A stretch of DNA of 64,000 bases from positions 1 through 64,000 of the forward strand of contig JAGNHN010000008.1 of the NCBI GenBank assembly GCA_018001695.1. Reading direction: 5' to 3'. The translations under genes and the position numbers were made by a program. The notes under the pieces were generated by a model. That model made no database searches and was not told the origin of the DNA. It was given only the letters and a program-made list of their open reading frames with translations. The stretch comes from Lentimicrobiaceae bacterium (GTDB lineage Bacteria; Bacteroidota; Bacteroidia; Bacteroidales; JAGNHN01). This document shows, piece by piece, positions 42,483 to 53,100 of the stretch. Numbering within the stretch: the first letter of the stretch is position 1; each line of letters opens with the position of its first letter.

Positions 42483-43280
42483 TTACTTTCGTTCATGGTT
42501 TCCGAGGCAGGCCACAACTGCCTGCAGGATTTCAAGGTCTGAGGCGGCATCTAACCTGGGCCAGGATGGTTCGCAGTACTCCAGCAACTCTATGGCCTCC
42601 ATGATATGCTGACAACCGCTGATAGCCAGGATCGTATTGTCCCCCAGGCGGCTTCTGACAAAGCGGATCGTCTGGTCACGCATGGTCAGGGCTTCATATT
42701 TCCTCCGGTTTTTAGCTTCTTTGCTGAATGCTTCATACAGAATACTCACCGGACCTGGTATAAAAATGCCTCCCTTAGGGCTGGCTTCCCGGATGGCCCT
42801 GGTCAGGGATTCGGGAGGTATGCTGAGATCTGGCAAGGCCTCTGCTAGAGGAAGCTGCACGAAAGCCTGCCTGAATTCCGCCCAGGTTTCTGGCCAGGGT
42901 GTGATGGTAACCCCGGATAGGGTGATGGTATCTGGTAGCAGGGTGATCAGGACGGGGTGATTGCCAGGTTTTACTTCAACCGGAACTGTAAAGGTTGCCG
43001 GGTGCATACTAATGGCTGTGACGAGGATGGAATCTCCGGGGATGGCCATACAGGAAAAGCGTCCGGATGGATCAGCGGCCATGGCCGCATTTGTTTTCAG
43101 AGAGATAATATGGGCATACCCAATGCCCTCCCCTTGCAGGTTCACGACTTTTCCCGTGATGATGACGCGTTCCTGGCCATGCAGTTGGACGGGGGTCAGG
43201 GTCATCAACACCAAGATGAAGGCAAGCGCAAACTGCCTTCCCTGATGGATACCGGACAACTTTTGGGCATACCTGACCAT
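42483..43280 (-). CDS. Carboxypeptidase-regulatory-like domain protein, exported
   Basis: 265 residues: a signal peptide (about 1-36, ending QLHGQ) followed by a CarboxypepD_reg-like beta-sandwich (about 40-120: ITGKVVNLQGEGIGYAHI..., DPSGRFSC, TLSGVTITP). This domain normally precedes TonB-dependent receptors, but here the protein ends with a helical region (about 125-265) that I cannot assign. Similar small stand-alone proteins are widespread in Bacteroidota and their function is unknown. A Cys-containing C-terminus (GCQHIMEAIELLEYC) is notable. It lies upstream of the OmpA lipoprotein on the same strand, but the 205-bp gap makes co-transcription uncertain. It is divergent from the POT transporter. 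Confidence 0.7.
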   Translation of the reverse strand: MVRYAQKLSGIHQGRQFALAFILVLMTLTPVQLHGQERVIITGKVVNLQGEGIGYAHIISLKTNAAMAADPSGRFSCMAIPGDSILVTAISMHPATFTVPVEVKPGNHPVLITLLPDTITLSGVTITPWPETWAEFRQAFVQLPLAEALPDLSIPPESLTRAIREASPKGGIFIPGPVSILYEAFSKEAKNRRKYEALTMRDQTIRFVRSRLGDNTILAISGCQHIMEAIELLEYCEPSWPRLDAASDLEILQAVVACLGNHERK

Positions 43281-43373
43281 TTGCTCCTGAATAAGCCGCT
43301 CTCTCTTCTTTAACCTGTGACGGTTGAGGCGGGATAATGTTACAGATTACTAACGCACTGCCCTGCGATTTGA

Positions 43374-43404
43374 TTTGGTGAAGCCCGTTTTTTAACTATT
43401 TTTG
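43374..43404 (+). promoter_or_regulatory. Bacteroidota-type promoter of the POT transporter
   Basis: TTTG (43374-43377), 19 bp, then TATTTTTG (43397-43404) matches the Bacteroidota vegetative consensus TTTG-N19-TAnnTTTG exactly. Transcription would start about 7 nt later, giving a leader of roughly 50 nt before the ATG at 43463. Confidence 0.65.
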
Positions 43405-43462
43405 TCTCCTTCGCATTAAAAGGATACGCAATTATCATTCACTAACTAAAACCATTACGTCT

Positions 43463-44992
43463 ATGATGAAGGGACACCCAAGAGGATTATTAGCCGCTGC
43501 ACTTGCCAATATGGGCGAGCGCTTCGGCTTCTACACCATGATGGCCATTCTGGTGTTGTTTTTACAGGCGAAGTACGGGCTTTCCGGGACCAATGCCGGG
43601 ATTATCTACTCCATCTTTTATTTCTCCATCTACATCCTGGCTTTTGTCGGGGGGTTGATCGCTGACAAGACACGGAACTACAAGGGCACTATCCTGGTAG
43701 GACTTGTTGTTATGGCAGTTGGGTATTTCCTTATTGCGTTTCCGACACCAACGCCATCCCCGAATAAGATGCTCTTCCTTATTCTGTCCTGCATTGGTCT
43801 GTTTACAATTGCCTTCGGTAATGGCCTTTTCAAAGGTAACCTGCAGGCGCTCGTAGGGCAGATGTATGATAATTCAACCTATGGTGGTAAAAGGGATGCT
43901 GGTTTTTCGCTGTTCTACATGTTTATCAATGTTGGTGCTTTGTTTGCACCGATTGCAGCTGTCGCCATGCGTAATGGTTTCCTGATGCGTCATGGATATT
44001 CCTATAATGCCAGCCTCCCTGAACTGTGCCATGCATACCTTGACGGAACCATCAGTCCAGAGGCACAGGAAAGACTCACCCTCTTTGCACAGCAGGCCAG
44101 CAACAATGTACCTGTCGCAGACCTGACGGCCTTTGCCAATGATTATCTGAATGTGTTTGCCACCGGATTCCATTATGCTTTTGCCCTCTCGATCATTGCC
44201 ATGGCCATTTCGCTTACCATCTATCTGGTGAACAAGAAGATTTTCCCCACACCAGCCAAGAAGGACAAGACAATGGCGGCCGGTGATATCGTGATGGAAG
44301 CCAAGGAAGTGAAACAGAGACTGTATGCCCTTTTTGCCGTATTCGGTATCGTGATCTTCTTCTGGTTCTCTTTCCATCAGAATGGACTCACGCTCACCTA
44401 CTTTGCAAAGGATTATACCGACCTTAGCGGGATCAAGATCAACCTTGGATTTATGACCATCCAGGGTGCCGAGATCTTCCAGTCGATCAACCCCTTGTTC
44501 ATCGTCCTGCTGACACCGATCATCATGGGTATTTTTGGATGGCTTGAGGCCCGTGGTAAACAGCCTTCCACGCCCAAGAAAATCGCCATTGGTATGTTTA
44601 TCGCCGCAACAGCCTATTTCGTGATGACACTGGGTTCCATCGGTCTGCCGCTGAAATCTGAAGTGGATGCCATGGGTGGTCTGACTGATGCAGAGCGTGT
44701 TACGCCATGGTTGCTGATCGGTACATATTTCATTCTGACGGTTGCTGAACTCTTTATCAGTCCATTGGGAATCTCCTTCGTCTCTAAGGTTGCGCCTCCG
44801 CAATATCAGGGCGTGATGCAGGGAGGCTGGCTCGGAGCCACTGCCATCGGTAACCAGTTACTCTTTATCGGTGCCATCTTCTATGATACCGTTCCTCTCT
44901 GGCTCACATGGACGGTGTTCGTGGTAGCCTGTCTGCTCTCCATGTTTACCATGCTCTTCATGCTGAAATGGCTGGAGCGGGTAGCTAAGTAA
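43463..44992 (+). CDS. POT/PTR family proton-coupled peptide transporter
   Basis: 509 residues with about 14 hydrophobic segments, an MFS transporter of the proton-dependent oligopeptide (PTR2) family that should import di- or tripeptides across the inner membrane. The first helix carries the family signature in altered form: NMGERFGFY at residues 16-24. The canonical ExxER motif has Glu where this protein has Asn16, while E19-R20 are kept. Other matches are GGLIADK after the second helix, GNGLFKGNLQALVGQ, and PLGISFVSKVAPPQYQG near the C-terminal half. The substrate is inferred from the family only. A second ATG follows immediately (43466). A perfect promoter lies upstream and a terminator directly follows the stop. 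Confidence 0.9.
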   Translation: MMKGHPRGLLAAALANMGERFGFYTMMAILVLFLQAKYGLSGTNAGIIYSIFYFSIYILAFVGGLIADKTRNYKGTILVGLVVMAVGYFLIAFPTPTPSPNKMLFLILSCIGLFTIAFGNGLFKGNLQALVGQMYDNSTYGGKRDAGFSLFYMFINVGALFAPIAAVAMRNGFLMRHGYSYNASLPELCHAYLDGTISPEAQERLTLFAQQASNNVPVADLTAFANDYLNVFATGFHYAFALSIIAMAISLTIYLVNKKIFPTPAKKDKTMAAGDIVMEAKEVKQRLYALFAVFGIVIFFWFSFHQNGLTLTYFAKDYTDLSGIKINLGFMTIQGAEIFQSINPLFIVLLTPIIMGIFGWLEARGKQPSTPKKIAIGMFIAATAYFVMTLGSIGLPLKSEVDAMGGLTDAERVTPWLLIGTYFILTVAELFISPLGISFVSKVAPPQYQGVMQGGWLGATAIGNQLLFIGAIFYDTVPLWLTWTVFVVACLLSMFTMLFMLKWLERVAK

Positions 44993-45013
44993 AAAGCTAT
45001 AATGATCATAAGA

Positions 45014-45046
45014 AGCCTGCAGGAGTTTTTTCTGCAGGCTTTTTAT
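45014..45046 (+). terminator. Intrinsic terminator after the POT transporter
   Basis: AGCCTGCAG (45014-45022) pairs perfectly with CTGCAGGCT (45032-45040), followed by TTTTTAT. The stem also lies immediately beyond the stop codon of the convergent S1 protease gene (45043-45045), so it may serve both genes, though the minus-strand T-run is weak. Confidence 0.85.
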
Positions 45047-46953
45047 TTGGCGTCTGAAAGCAGCAGCTTGAATCCTTCCCAGCTATCTCCGGCATGGATC
45101 TTTAGGAAATACATCCCCGCACGGTGTTCATCCATTCTGATCCTGAACAATCCTTCGCGTCCTGCAGATCCGAACAAAAACTTCACCTGCCTGCCCATGG
45201 CATCGTAGAGGTATAATTCCAGTCCACTGATATCCCGCTTACCGAAATCAATATAGAAGGATGTTTCTCCGCTGTTTTTTAAAACAGGGTTGGGATAGAT
45301 ATTGGGAATGACACGGATATATGCCAGTTTAACATTCTCGTTGCTCGTTTCTCCATTGCTGGCGGTTAGTGTTACTGTAAACGTACCGGTGTGTTCATAA
45401 CGGATCCCGCTGGGGTTTTGGACCTCAGCAGTCGCCGGGTTGCCTCCCTCAAACTCCCACTTCCAGGATGTGGGATCGCCGAAGCTTAAATCAGTAAATG
45501 AGATGGCGCTGTTCACCGGGATAACGGTTGTATCCGCTCGAAAATCGGCGATAACGTAAATCGTTCCACCATAAGTGCCAGGAAGGCTGCTTGCCCCGGA
45601 TCCAAGCGGATCCAGCCAGTCTTTGAGTCGCTTATCCGGTGTGGTGCCCTGCTGATCCCAGGCATGCAACATTTTTCCATAGAGGTCCGGAGATGTCAGA
45701 TTGCTGCAGGAAGCCTCACCGCCCGACAAGATGCCAATGATGCGTTTCTGTTGGTCGAAGAGGGGGCTGCCAGAGGATCCCTGCTCGGTAACGCCGTGAT
45801 TGGTCGTGGTTTGCGCCCACCTTACACCCCAATGTGTTCCAGGAATGCTACCCCATTGTGTTGAAAACAGAGGTTGTATATAAGTAGATATCTTCTTCAT
45901 ATCCCCGGCTGGGTGGTGGATTCCCACACCCTGTTGACTGGGTGCTGTGTTCAGGCTCCATCCATTGTAATAAGGATTATAGTTGGCCGGCACATTTTGG
46001 TTTAAGCGCACGAGGAAAAAATCTGCGCCAGTAATACTGCCAGCACTACCCCCTGCACCCGCCAGGCGCTGGCATCCTGTCATGGTTTTGGATGCGGGTT
46101 CGGTTGAAGGATCCTGACAGCCAGGCGCTTCATAATTGAAATGGAAGATCCATTGGTTGAGTTCAGTCGTGCTGGCATCCTGACCGCAGTGGTCTGCCGT
46201 CAGGAAGTAGGGACTCAGGTCCTGGGTTGTATTGTTAACGAGCGAACCCGTACACCAGAATGTGCCACCTCCGGCTTTCAGCAGTATCCGGGCAATACCC
46301 CGTTTCTCATTTTTCCAGTTATCACCCTCTGGGCAGTTGATGTTCACTTCACACCAGTCAGAATGGCCAAAACCTTTGCTGTTGTTTATAAAACCTTCTG
46401 TTCTGTATATGAAGGAGAGGTCACTGATGCGGATGTCTGGCAATGCTGTAGCATCCTGTAGATCCGGATGATAGTATTCGAGACATAGGGTATCTCCAGG
46501 GATAAAAGGAGTGGCGAACGGGCCCCCTGATGGATTGGATATCTCAGTGTAGGCGCCAAGAACTGTATGCCGGTCAGATGAATAGATGTACAGCTTGCCT
46601 TCTTTCGGGATCTTAAAAGCATCGTAATAAAGCACGGTTCCGACGGCTTTTTTCGTCACGATTCGTATGCTTAAAATATGCCCTCCGTCAGATAAGGTCT
46701 GCAGGAAGCTTTCTTCGGCGAGGTTTATCTGAAGCGGAATACAAGTTCCCACACGGAAGGGGAGTCCTGCTTTTCCTTGCTCATCATCGGCTTTTCTCAG
46801 CAGAGAAACATCAGGAGAAGGGATAATGACCGTCTTGTTATGTTGAAAATCCTTCTCCTGAAAGGAAGGTGGTACACCTGGTTCTGTGTATTGCGCATGG
46901 AGGCCTGCAGTCGCAAACAGGAGTATGATGATGAGAACGTATGTCCTTTTCAA
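45043..46953 (-). CDS. Secreted S1 family (lysyl endopeptidase-like) serine protease with PKD and T9SS domains
   Basis: 636 residues. Signal peptide 1-20 (ends LHAQ), a propeptide-like sandwich domain (about 40-185), then a trypsin-fold domain with the triad visible: His255 in LTADHCG, Asp311 in GADFFLVRL, Ser394 in EQGSSGSPLF. Cysteines in the HSDWCEVNINCP and GTFWCTG segments resemble Lys-C-type proteases (Achromobacter protease I). A PKD domain (about 455-545, WKWEFEGG) and a T9SS type A domain (NIYPNPVLKNSG... to the end) follow. It should be secreted or surface-bound by T9SS; specificity for Lys is not proven. The start codon appears to be TTG: the signal peptide begins exactly there and no ATG occurs in frame upstream before a promoter-like TACTTTTG. 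Confidence 0.88.
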   Translation of the reverse strand: MKRTYVLIIILLFATAGLHAQYTEPGVPPSFQEKDFQHNKTVIIPSPDVSLLRKADDEQGKAGLPFRVGTCIPLQINLAEESFLQTLSDGGHILSIRIVTKKAVGTVLYYDAFKIPKEGKLYIYSSDRHTVLGAYTEISNPSGGPFATPFIPGDTLCLEYYHPDLQDATALPDIRISDLSFIYRTEGFINNSKGFGHSDWCEVNINCPEGDNWKNEKRGIARILLKAGGGTFWCTGSLVNNTTQDLSPYFLTADHCGQDASTTELNQWIFHFNYEAPGCQDPSTEPASKTMTGCQRLAGAGGSAGSITGADFFLVRLNQNVPANYNPYYNGWSLNTAPSQQGVGIHHPAGDMKKISTYIQPLFSTQWGSIPGTHWGVRWAQTTTNHGVTEQGSSGSPLFDQQKRIIGILSGGEASCSNLTSPDLYGKMLHAWDQQGTTPDKRLKDWLDPLGSGASSLPGTYGGTIYVIADFRADTTVIPVNSAISFTDLSFGDPTSWKWEFEGGNPATAEVQNPSGIRYEHTGTFTVTLTASNGETSNENVKLAYIRVIPNIYPNPVLKNSGETSFYIDFGKRDISGLELYLYDAMGRQVKFLFGSAGREGLFRIRMDEHRAGMYFLKIHAGDSWEGFKLLLSDAK

Positions 46954-46987
46954 GGTTGCTGGTTTATAAGATGCTTGATACTTACTC

Positions 46988-46995
46988 CAAAAGTA
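46988..46995 (-). promoter_or_regulatory. Probable minus-7 promoter element of the S1 protease gene
   Basis: On the minus strand TACTTTTG matches TAnnTTTG about 35-42 nt upstream of the TTG start codon. No exact TTG sits 19 bp further upstream, so only the minus-7 half is supported. Confidence 0.4.
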
Positions 46996-47155
46996 GGAAA
47001 ATCCCTCTATGCGTCATGACACGGAAAAAACACAAAATATGCTCTGATAACGATCATAATCTTAAATTATTTATTATTTTTAAAAACATATATCAGCGAC
47101 ACTGCCGGTCGATTTGCATATCAGATCTGAATCTCCATCCATTAAACATAAGGCC

Positions 47156-50100
47156 ATGAAAAGACTATTATTAACTATTCTGGGATTATCCTTTGGTATT
47201 ATTATTCTTCATTCACAAGGTGTTCAGTTTCAGTTGAAGGTTTTTCTGCAAGGACCCTTTCAGCCATCAGGAAGTATGAGTCAGGCATTGGGTGCTTCAG
47301 GTTACCTTCCGCTTGCACAGCCTTACCACACCGGAATTTGGAACTATACAGGAACAGAATCATTGACGGCCATCCCTTCCGGAATGGTTGACTGGGTGCT
47401 GGTGGATCTTAGGATCAGTCCAGATACAGCCGTAGCGCGCATGGCAGCAATATTATATGCTGACGGAACGGTGAAGGACATCAACGGGAATGCAAACCTG
47501 TATTTCAATATTCCATCTGGTACCTACTATGTTGCAGTCATGCATCGCTCACATCTTTCATCCATGAGTGGTTCCAGGTTGGTTTTTCCGGTCAGTGGTA
47601 CACTTGATTTTACAGACACTACTGCATTTGCTGTGTATGGCCGTTGCCTGATCAGCATGAGCGGAGGTGTGACGGGCATGATCTCAGGAGATTTAAATAA
47701 TGATAAGGTGCTGAAGTATAGTGGCTCCGGCAATGACCGCAGCCTGATCCTCCAGAAAATCATCGCTGAAGTGGGTGGAACTGCCCTGAATTCCACCACT
47801 TCAGGGTATCACCGGGAAGATTTGCGGATGGATGGAGTCGTAAAATACAGCGGCGCTGGTAACGACCAGTCGCTAATCATTCAGAATATCGTAAATCTCA
47901 CCGGATCCACGGCCATCAATGCCACTTTCACCGGGTCTGTGCCGCATGCTGTGCTTTATCCTGCAGCCTTACAAACGTTTCGTTCCTGTGGTGATCTCCT
48001 GACGGATATCCGGGATTTTCAGCAATACCCAACCCTTCTCATCGGAGATCAGTGCTGGATGGGTAAGAATCTCAATATAGGCGTCATGGTGAGCAGCACA
48101 AACACTGGGGCTGACCATAGCAATGCAAGTAACAATGGTGTTATTGAGAAGTACTGTTATAATAATGATATCAACAACTGCGATACTTTTGGAGGCTTAT
48201 ATGACTGGGATGAAGCCATGCAATATTCCACCATCCCCGGTGCAATGGGAATTTGTCCGGAGGGCTGGCATATTCCTAATATTGAAGAGTGGAATGCAAT
48301 GGAGGATTCTCTTGGTGGCATCAGCCTGGCTGGAGGTAAGCTGAAAGAAGCTGGCCTGTTGCATTGGAGCAGTCCCAATACCGGTGCCACCAATGAAAGC
48401 GGGTTTACTGCCCTGCCTGCTGGCTTTCGCAGCCCGACAGGCTATTTCAATACCCTCGGTACCCATGCTTGTTTCTGGAGCTCGACATTGCAACAGCATC
48501 CCTATATATGGAACCGTACCTTGTTGCACAATAATGAGAGCATCTTCCATTATAGTGATTTCAGGACGCGCGGACATTCCATCCGTTGTATCATGGACAG
48601 CATTCCTCCCTGCACACCCCAGCCGGATCAGGCCAATGCCGGCCCTGACAGGCTGAACGTCCAGGGAGTGAGTGTGACCTTACAGGCTAATGAGCCATCA
48701 AATGGAAGTGGCTCATGGAGCATTGCAGCCGGCCAGGGTGGAAGCTTTGGTAATCCTATGGCTTATAACTCCAGCTTTTCCGGACATCCGGGTGCGGTCT
48801 ATACCCTGGTGTGGACGATATCAACGGTTTGTGGCAGCACATCTGATTCTGTCCTGATCGGATTCGCCTGTGACCCACAGTATGTTCCTGCTACGGCCGG
48901 ACCGGATCAGGAAACCTGCCCCGGCGACTGCGTGACGCTTACAGCCGGGGGCGGGGTCTCCTATCAATGGAGTACCCAGGAGGTGACAACAGTCATCCAG
49001 GTTTGTCCCACCCAGACCACAACCTATGTTGTGACAGTCACCGATCATTATGGTTGCACGGCAGCAGCCAGTGCAGTAGTGACAGTCCATCCTCTTCCTG
49101 TTCCTAATATAGGTCAGGATGCCTACATCTGTCCGGGTCAATGCGCAACGCTCCAGGCTTCAGGAGGTGTGTCGTATTTATGGAGTACACAGGAAACAAC
49201 ATCCTCCATCACAGTATGCCCGGGCGCCAATACAGTCTACGCTGTTACGGTTACGGACATGCATGGCTGCCAGGGGACCGATGAAGTAAGTATATTTCTC
49301 CACACGCCTCCACAAGCGGATGCCGGTGCCGATACAGCGATCTGTATGGGAGATTGTGCCATACTTCATGCCACCGGAGGGGTGTCGTATATCTGGAGCA
49401 ATCAAGAGGTTGCGCCAGATATTGTTGTCTGCCCTACACAAAATACAACCTATCAGGTTACCGTTACCGGAGCAAATGGGTGTACGGCGTCCAGCGATGT
49501 GGTAGTGACTATACTTACCCTGCCTACAGCCCATGCTGTTACCGATACCAGCATCTGCCCGTCCGGATGTGCACCGCTCCTTGCCTCAGGAGGTATCAGC
49601 TATCTCTGGTCGACGCAGGAAACCACCGCCGGTATCGTTGTTTGTCCGCCTCAGACGACAACATATCATGTAACAGTAGCAGATACAAATGGCTGTCAGG
49701 ATACCGCTTCCGTAACGGTCACCTTACTGGAGCTTCCATTCGCCAGTGCCGGGCCTGATACCCTGAATGTGCCTGATACGATCATCATCCTGCAGGGAAG
49801 CCAGCTCAGCAATGCCACAGGCTTATGGAGTGTTATCTCAGGTGGCGGGGGCGCATTTTCTGATCCAACACTTCCCAATGCAAGCTTCAGTGGTCTGCCC
49901 GATACCTTGTATGTCCTGATGTGGACTGTTACCAACGTTTGTGGCAGTGCTACGGATACGGTCAATGTCGGATTCTCTCCGGTTGCATCCTATCCTTGTG
50001 AAGGACTCATCCTGGATGACAGGGATGAACAAACGTATCCCGTACTCCAAATTGGTTCGCAATGCTGGATGGGCAGCAACCTGAATATTGGCAGCCTGAT

Positions 50101-53100
50101 CACCAGCAGTTGGATGGGGGGAGCCATATACTCCAATGCCAGCGATAATGGCATCATTGAGAAATACTGTTATGATAACAATACCGCGAATTGCGATATC
50201 TATGGCGGTCTGTATGACTGGAACGAAATGATGGATTATGTCCTCACGCCTGGAGCACGGGGCATTTGTCCGGATGGTTGGCATATCCCCACGGATGCGG
50301 AATGGAAGATGCTGGAAGGCACTGTGGATAGTCAGTTCGGAGTGGGTGACCAGGAGTGGAACTACTTTGGATGGCGCGGACAGGATGTTGGAGGGAAGCT
50401 GAAGCATGCTGGAACGGATTATTGGCTGACTCCCAATGTGGGTGCCAATAATGAAACCGGCTTTACTGCCCTGCCTGCGGGATTGCGGTTTGGTGTGGGT
50501 TGGTATGGAAACAAAGGAAGCAATACCTACTTCTGGACATCCACGCCCCATGGAACTGAAAATGCCTATTACCGTTGGCTTGGGTATACTCAGCCTGGTA
50601 TGTGGAGGGATATCGATCGTAAAAGGGCGTATGGTTTTTCTGTACGTTGCCTGAGAGATACAGATTGTGATGTCATTCCGGATCAGGCCAATGCAGGGCC
50701 TGATACGTTCAATATTCCGGATATCTATATTCAGCTCCAGGCCAATCAACCGACGCAAGGAACTGGGGTATGGAGCATCGCTTCCGGATCGGGAGGGCAG
50801 TTCATCAATACAACCCAAAATAACACGCTTTTCCTTGGGCAATCAGGTGAGGCTTATCAACTTGTGTGGACCATCATGACCAACTGCCTGGGGTATTCTG
50901 ATACTGTCGATATCAGCTTTGCCATGGTAAATGTGCCGGAATGTGACAGTGTGTTGTTGGATACGAGAGACAGTACGGTCTATCCTGTGGTGCGGATCGG
51001 TAACCAGTGTTGGATGGCTAAGAACCTGAATGTCGGGACTTTTGCAACCAGTGTCTTCACACATTGGCATAATGTGCATTCTGATGTGAGCAACAATGGG
51101 ATCATCGAAAAGTACTGCTATAACAATGACACTGCCAATTGTGGCATCTGGGGCGGGCTGTACGACTGGGATGAGATGATGAATTATGTTTATGTAGAAG
51201 GTACGCAAGGTATTTGCCCTCCCGCGAACGGCTGGCATATTCCTTCGGATAACGAATGGAAGATCATGGAGGGTAATATCGATAGCTACCATGGTGTGGG
51301 TGATCCAGTATGGGACCTGGATGGTGTCATAAGAGGGTCCGATGCTGGTGGCAACTTGAAAGAAGAAGGATATACCCATTGGGATGAACCCAACTTTGGA
51401 GCTACCAACAGCAGTGGCTTCACTGCAATTCCCAGTGGTCTTCGCTATTTTGCCGGCGTATTTCAGAATCTGAATGATTATACAATGTTCTGGACTTCAA
51501 CGCAATATCCAACCGTTCCAGAGTATGCATACTACCGTGGTGTGTCCAGTTCCACCAGCAATTTGGCGAGGTCAGGTCTCTACAAACCATATGGTTTTTC
51601 AGTTCGTTGCGTCAAGGAACTGCCACCTTGCGTTCCAGCAGCAGATCAGGCAAATGCCGGCCCAGATAGTCTGGAAATTGCAGGTAGCATTGTCCAAATG
51701 CAAGCGACCCAGCCCGCTGTTGGTATTGGGAAATGGACCATCAAGACAGGATATGGTGGACAGGTTCATGATCCGATGGCGCATAATTCCATCTTCCATG
51801 GATTGCCGGGAGAGGAATACGTGCTCAGGTGGACTGTCAGCAATGTCTGCGGCAGTAGCCATGACGAGGTGGTCATCAGCTTTGCCGATACCCTGGGTTT
51901 CCAATGCGGCGACAGTCTCGTGGATGTCCGCGATGGTAAAAAATACCCGACCGTCCAGATAGGGATATACTGCTGGATGGCAAGCAACCTCAACGTGGGC
52001 GATTTTGTTCAGAGTGTCTATGATGGTATCGATCATACTGAGTTGACCAATAACGGCATCATTGAGAAGTTCTGCCTGGATAATAATCCTGCACTCTGCG
52101 ATGTATATGGTGGTTTGTATAGCTGGGATGAAATGATGGCCTATTCCACTGTGGAGAAGAACGATGGAATTTGTCCTCCCAATGGTGGCTGGCGACTTCC
52201 TACAGACGAGGATTGGAAAGTCACCGAGGGAAGCGTAGATATCCTTTATGGGATAGGTGATGCTGAGTGGGACAACGACTACAGCTACCGGGGATGGGAT
52301 GCCGGTGCAAAACTGATGGATGGTACACCCTCGCGGTGGAACAGCTTATACGGTAGTAGTCTGGTTGGTACTGATGATTTTGGATTCAGGGTGATTCCAG
52401 GTGAAAGTCGGACCTATGATGGTTGGATGAATCAGGATGTTAAGTACAATGCCTATTTCTGGACTTCCACACATTCAGGATGGCATAAAGCCTGGATGAG
52501 AATGTTTTCTGGTGATAATGAAGGCATTTACAGAGTGGGACATCACTGGACCAACAATGGCTTTAGTGTCAGATGCCTCAAGGATATGCCGCAGTCCTGT
52601 GCTCCCCAACCCGATCAGGCGCAGGCCGGACCGGATTCTACTGATATTCAAGGTGCTTCATTCGTTTTGCAGGCAAATCAGCCCAGTGCTGGCGCAGGAT
52701 TATGGACGATCCTCTCAGGCTCGGCCGGCAGCTTTTCAGACCCTTCAATGCACAATGACACTTTCACAGGAGTCGCTGGCCAAACCTACGTGTTGGAATG
52801 GAGGATTACTACGATCTGTGGAACATCAGCCGATACCATCATCCTCAGTTTTGCTGCTCCCGTGATACAGACATGTGGTGTGCTGGTAGATACCAGGGAT
52901 GGCCAGCAATATCCTACCGTTATTATCGGAACGAAGTGCTGGATGGCGAAAAACCTGAATATTGGCACGATGGTTAACAGTTTACCTGGAGGCACTCATA
53001 GTGATGTATCCAATAACGGAATCATCGAGAAGTATTGCTTTGCCAATGATACAAATAACTGCCTTGAGTATGGTGGTTTGTATGATTGGAATGAGATGGT

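Noticed and set aside
43874-44803. 309-residue open frame opposite the POT transporter
   Set aside because: Antisense shadow of a well-supported membrane protein gene; composition rich in His/Asp/Gly as expected for the complement of hydrophobic codons.
49838-51379. Long antisense frames (334 and 178 residues) opposite the FISUMP gene
   Set aside because: They mirror the repeated FISUMP sequence and have no start signal or family features.
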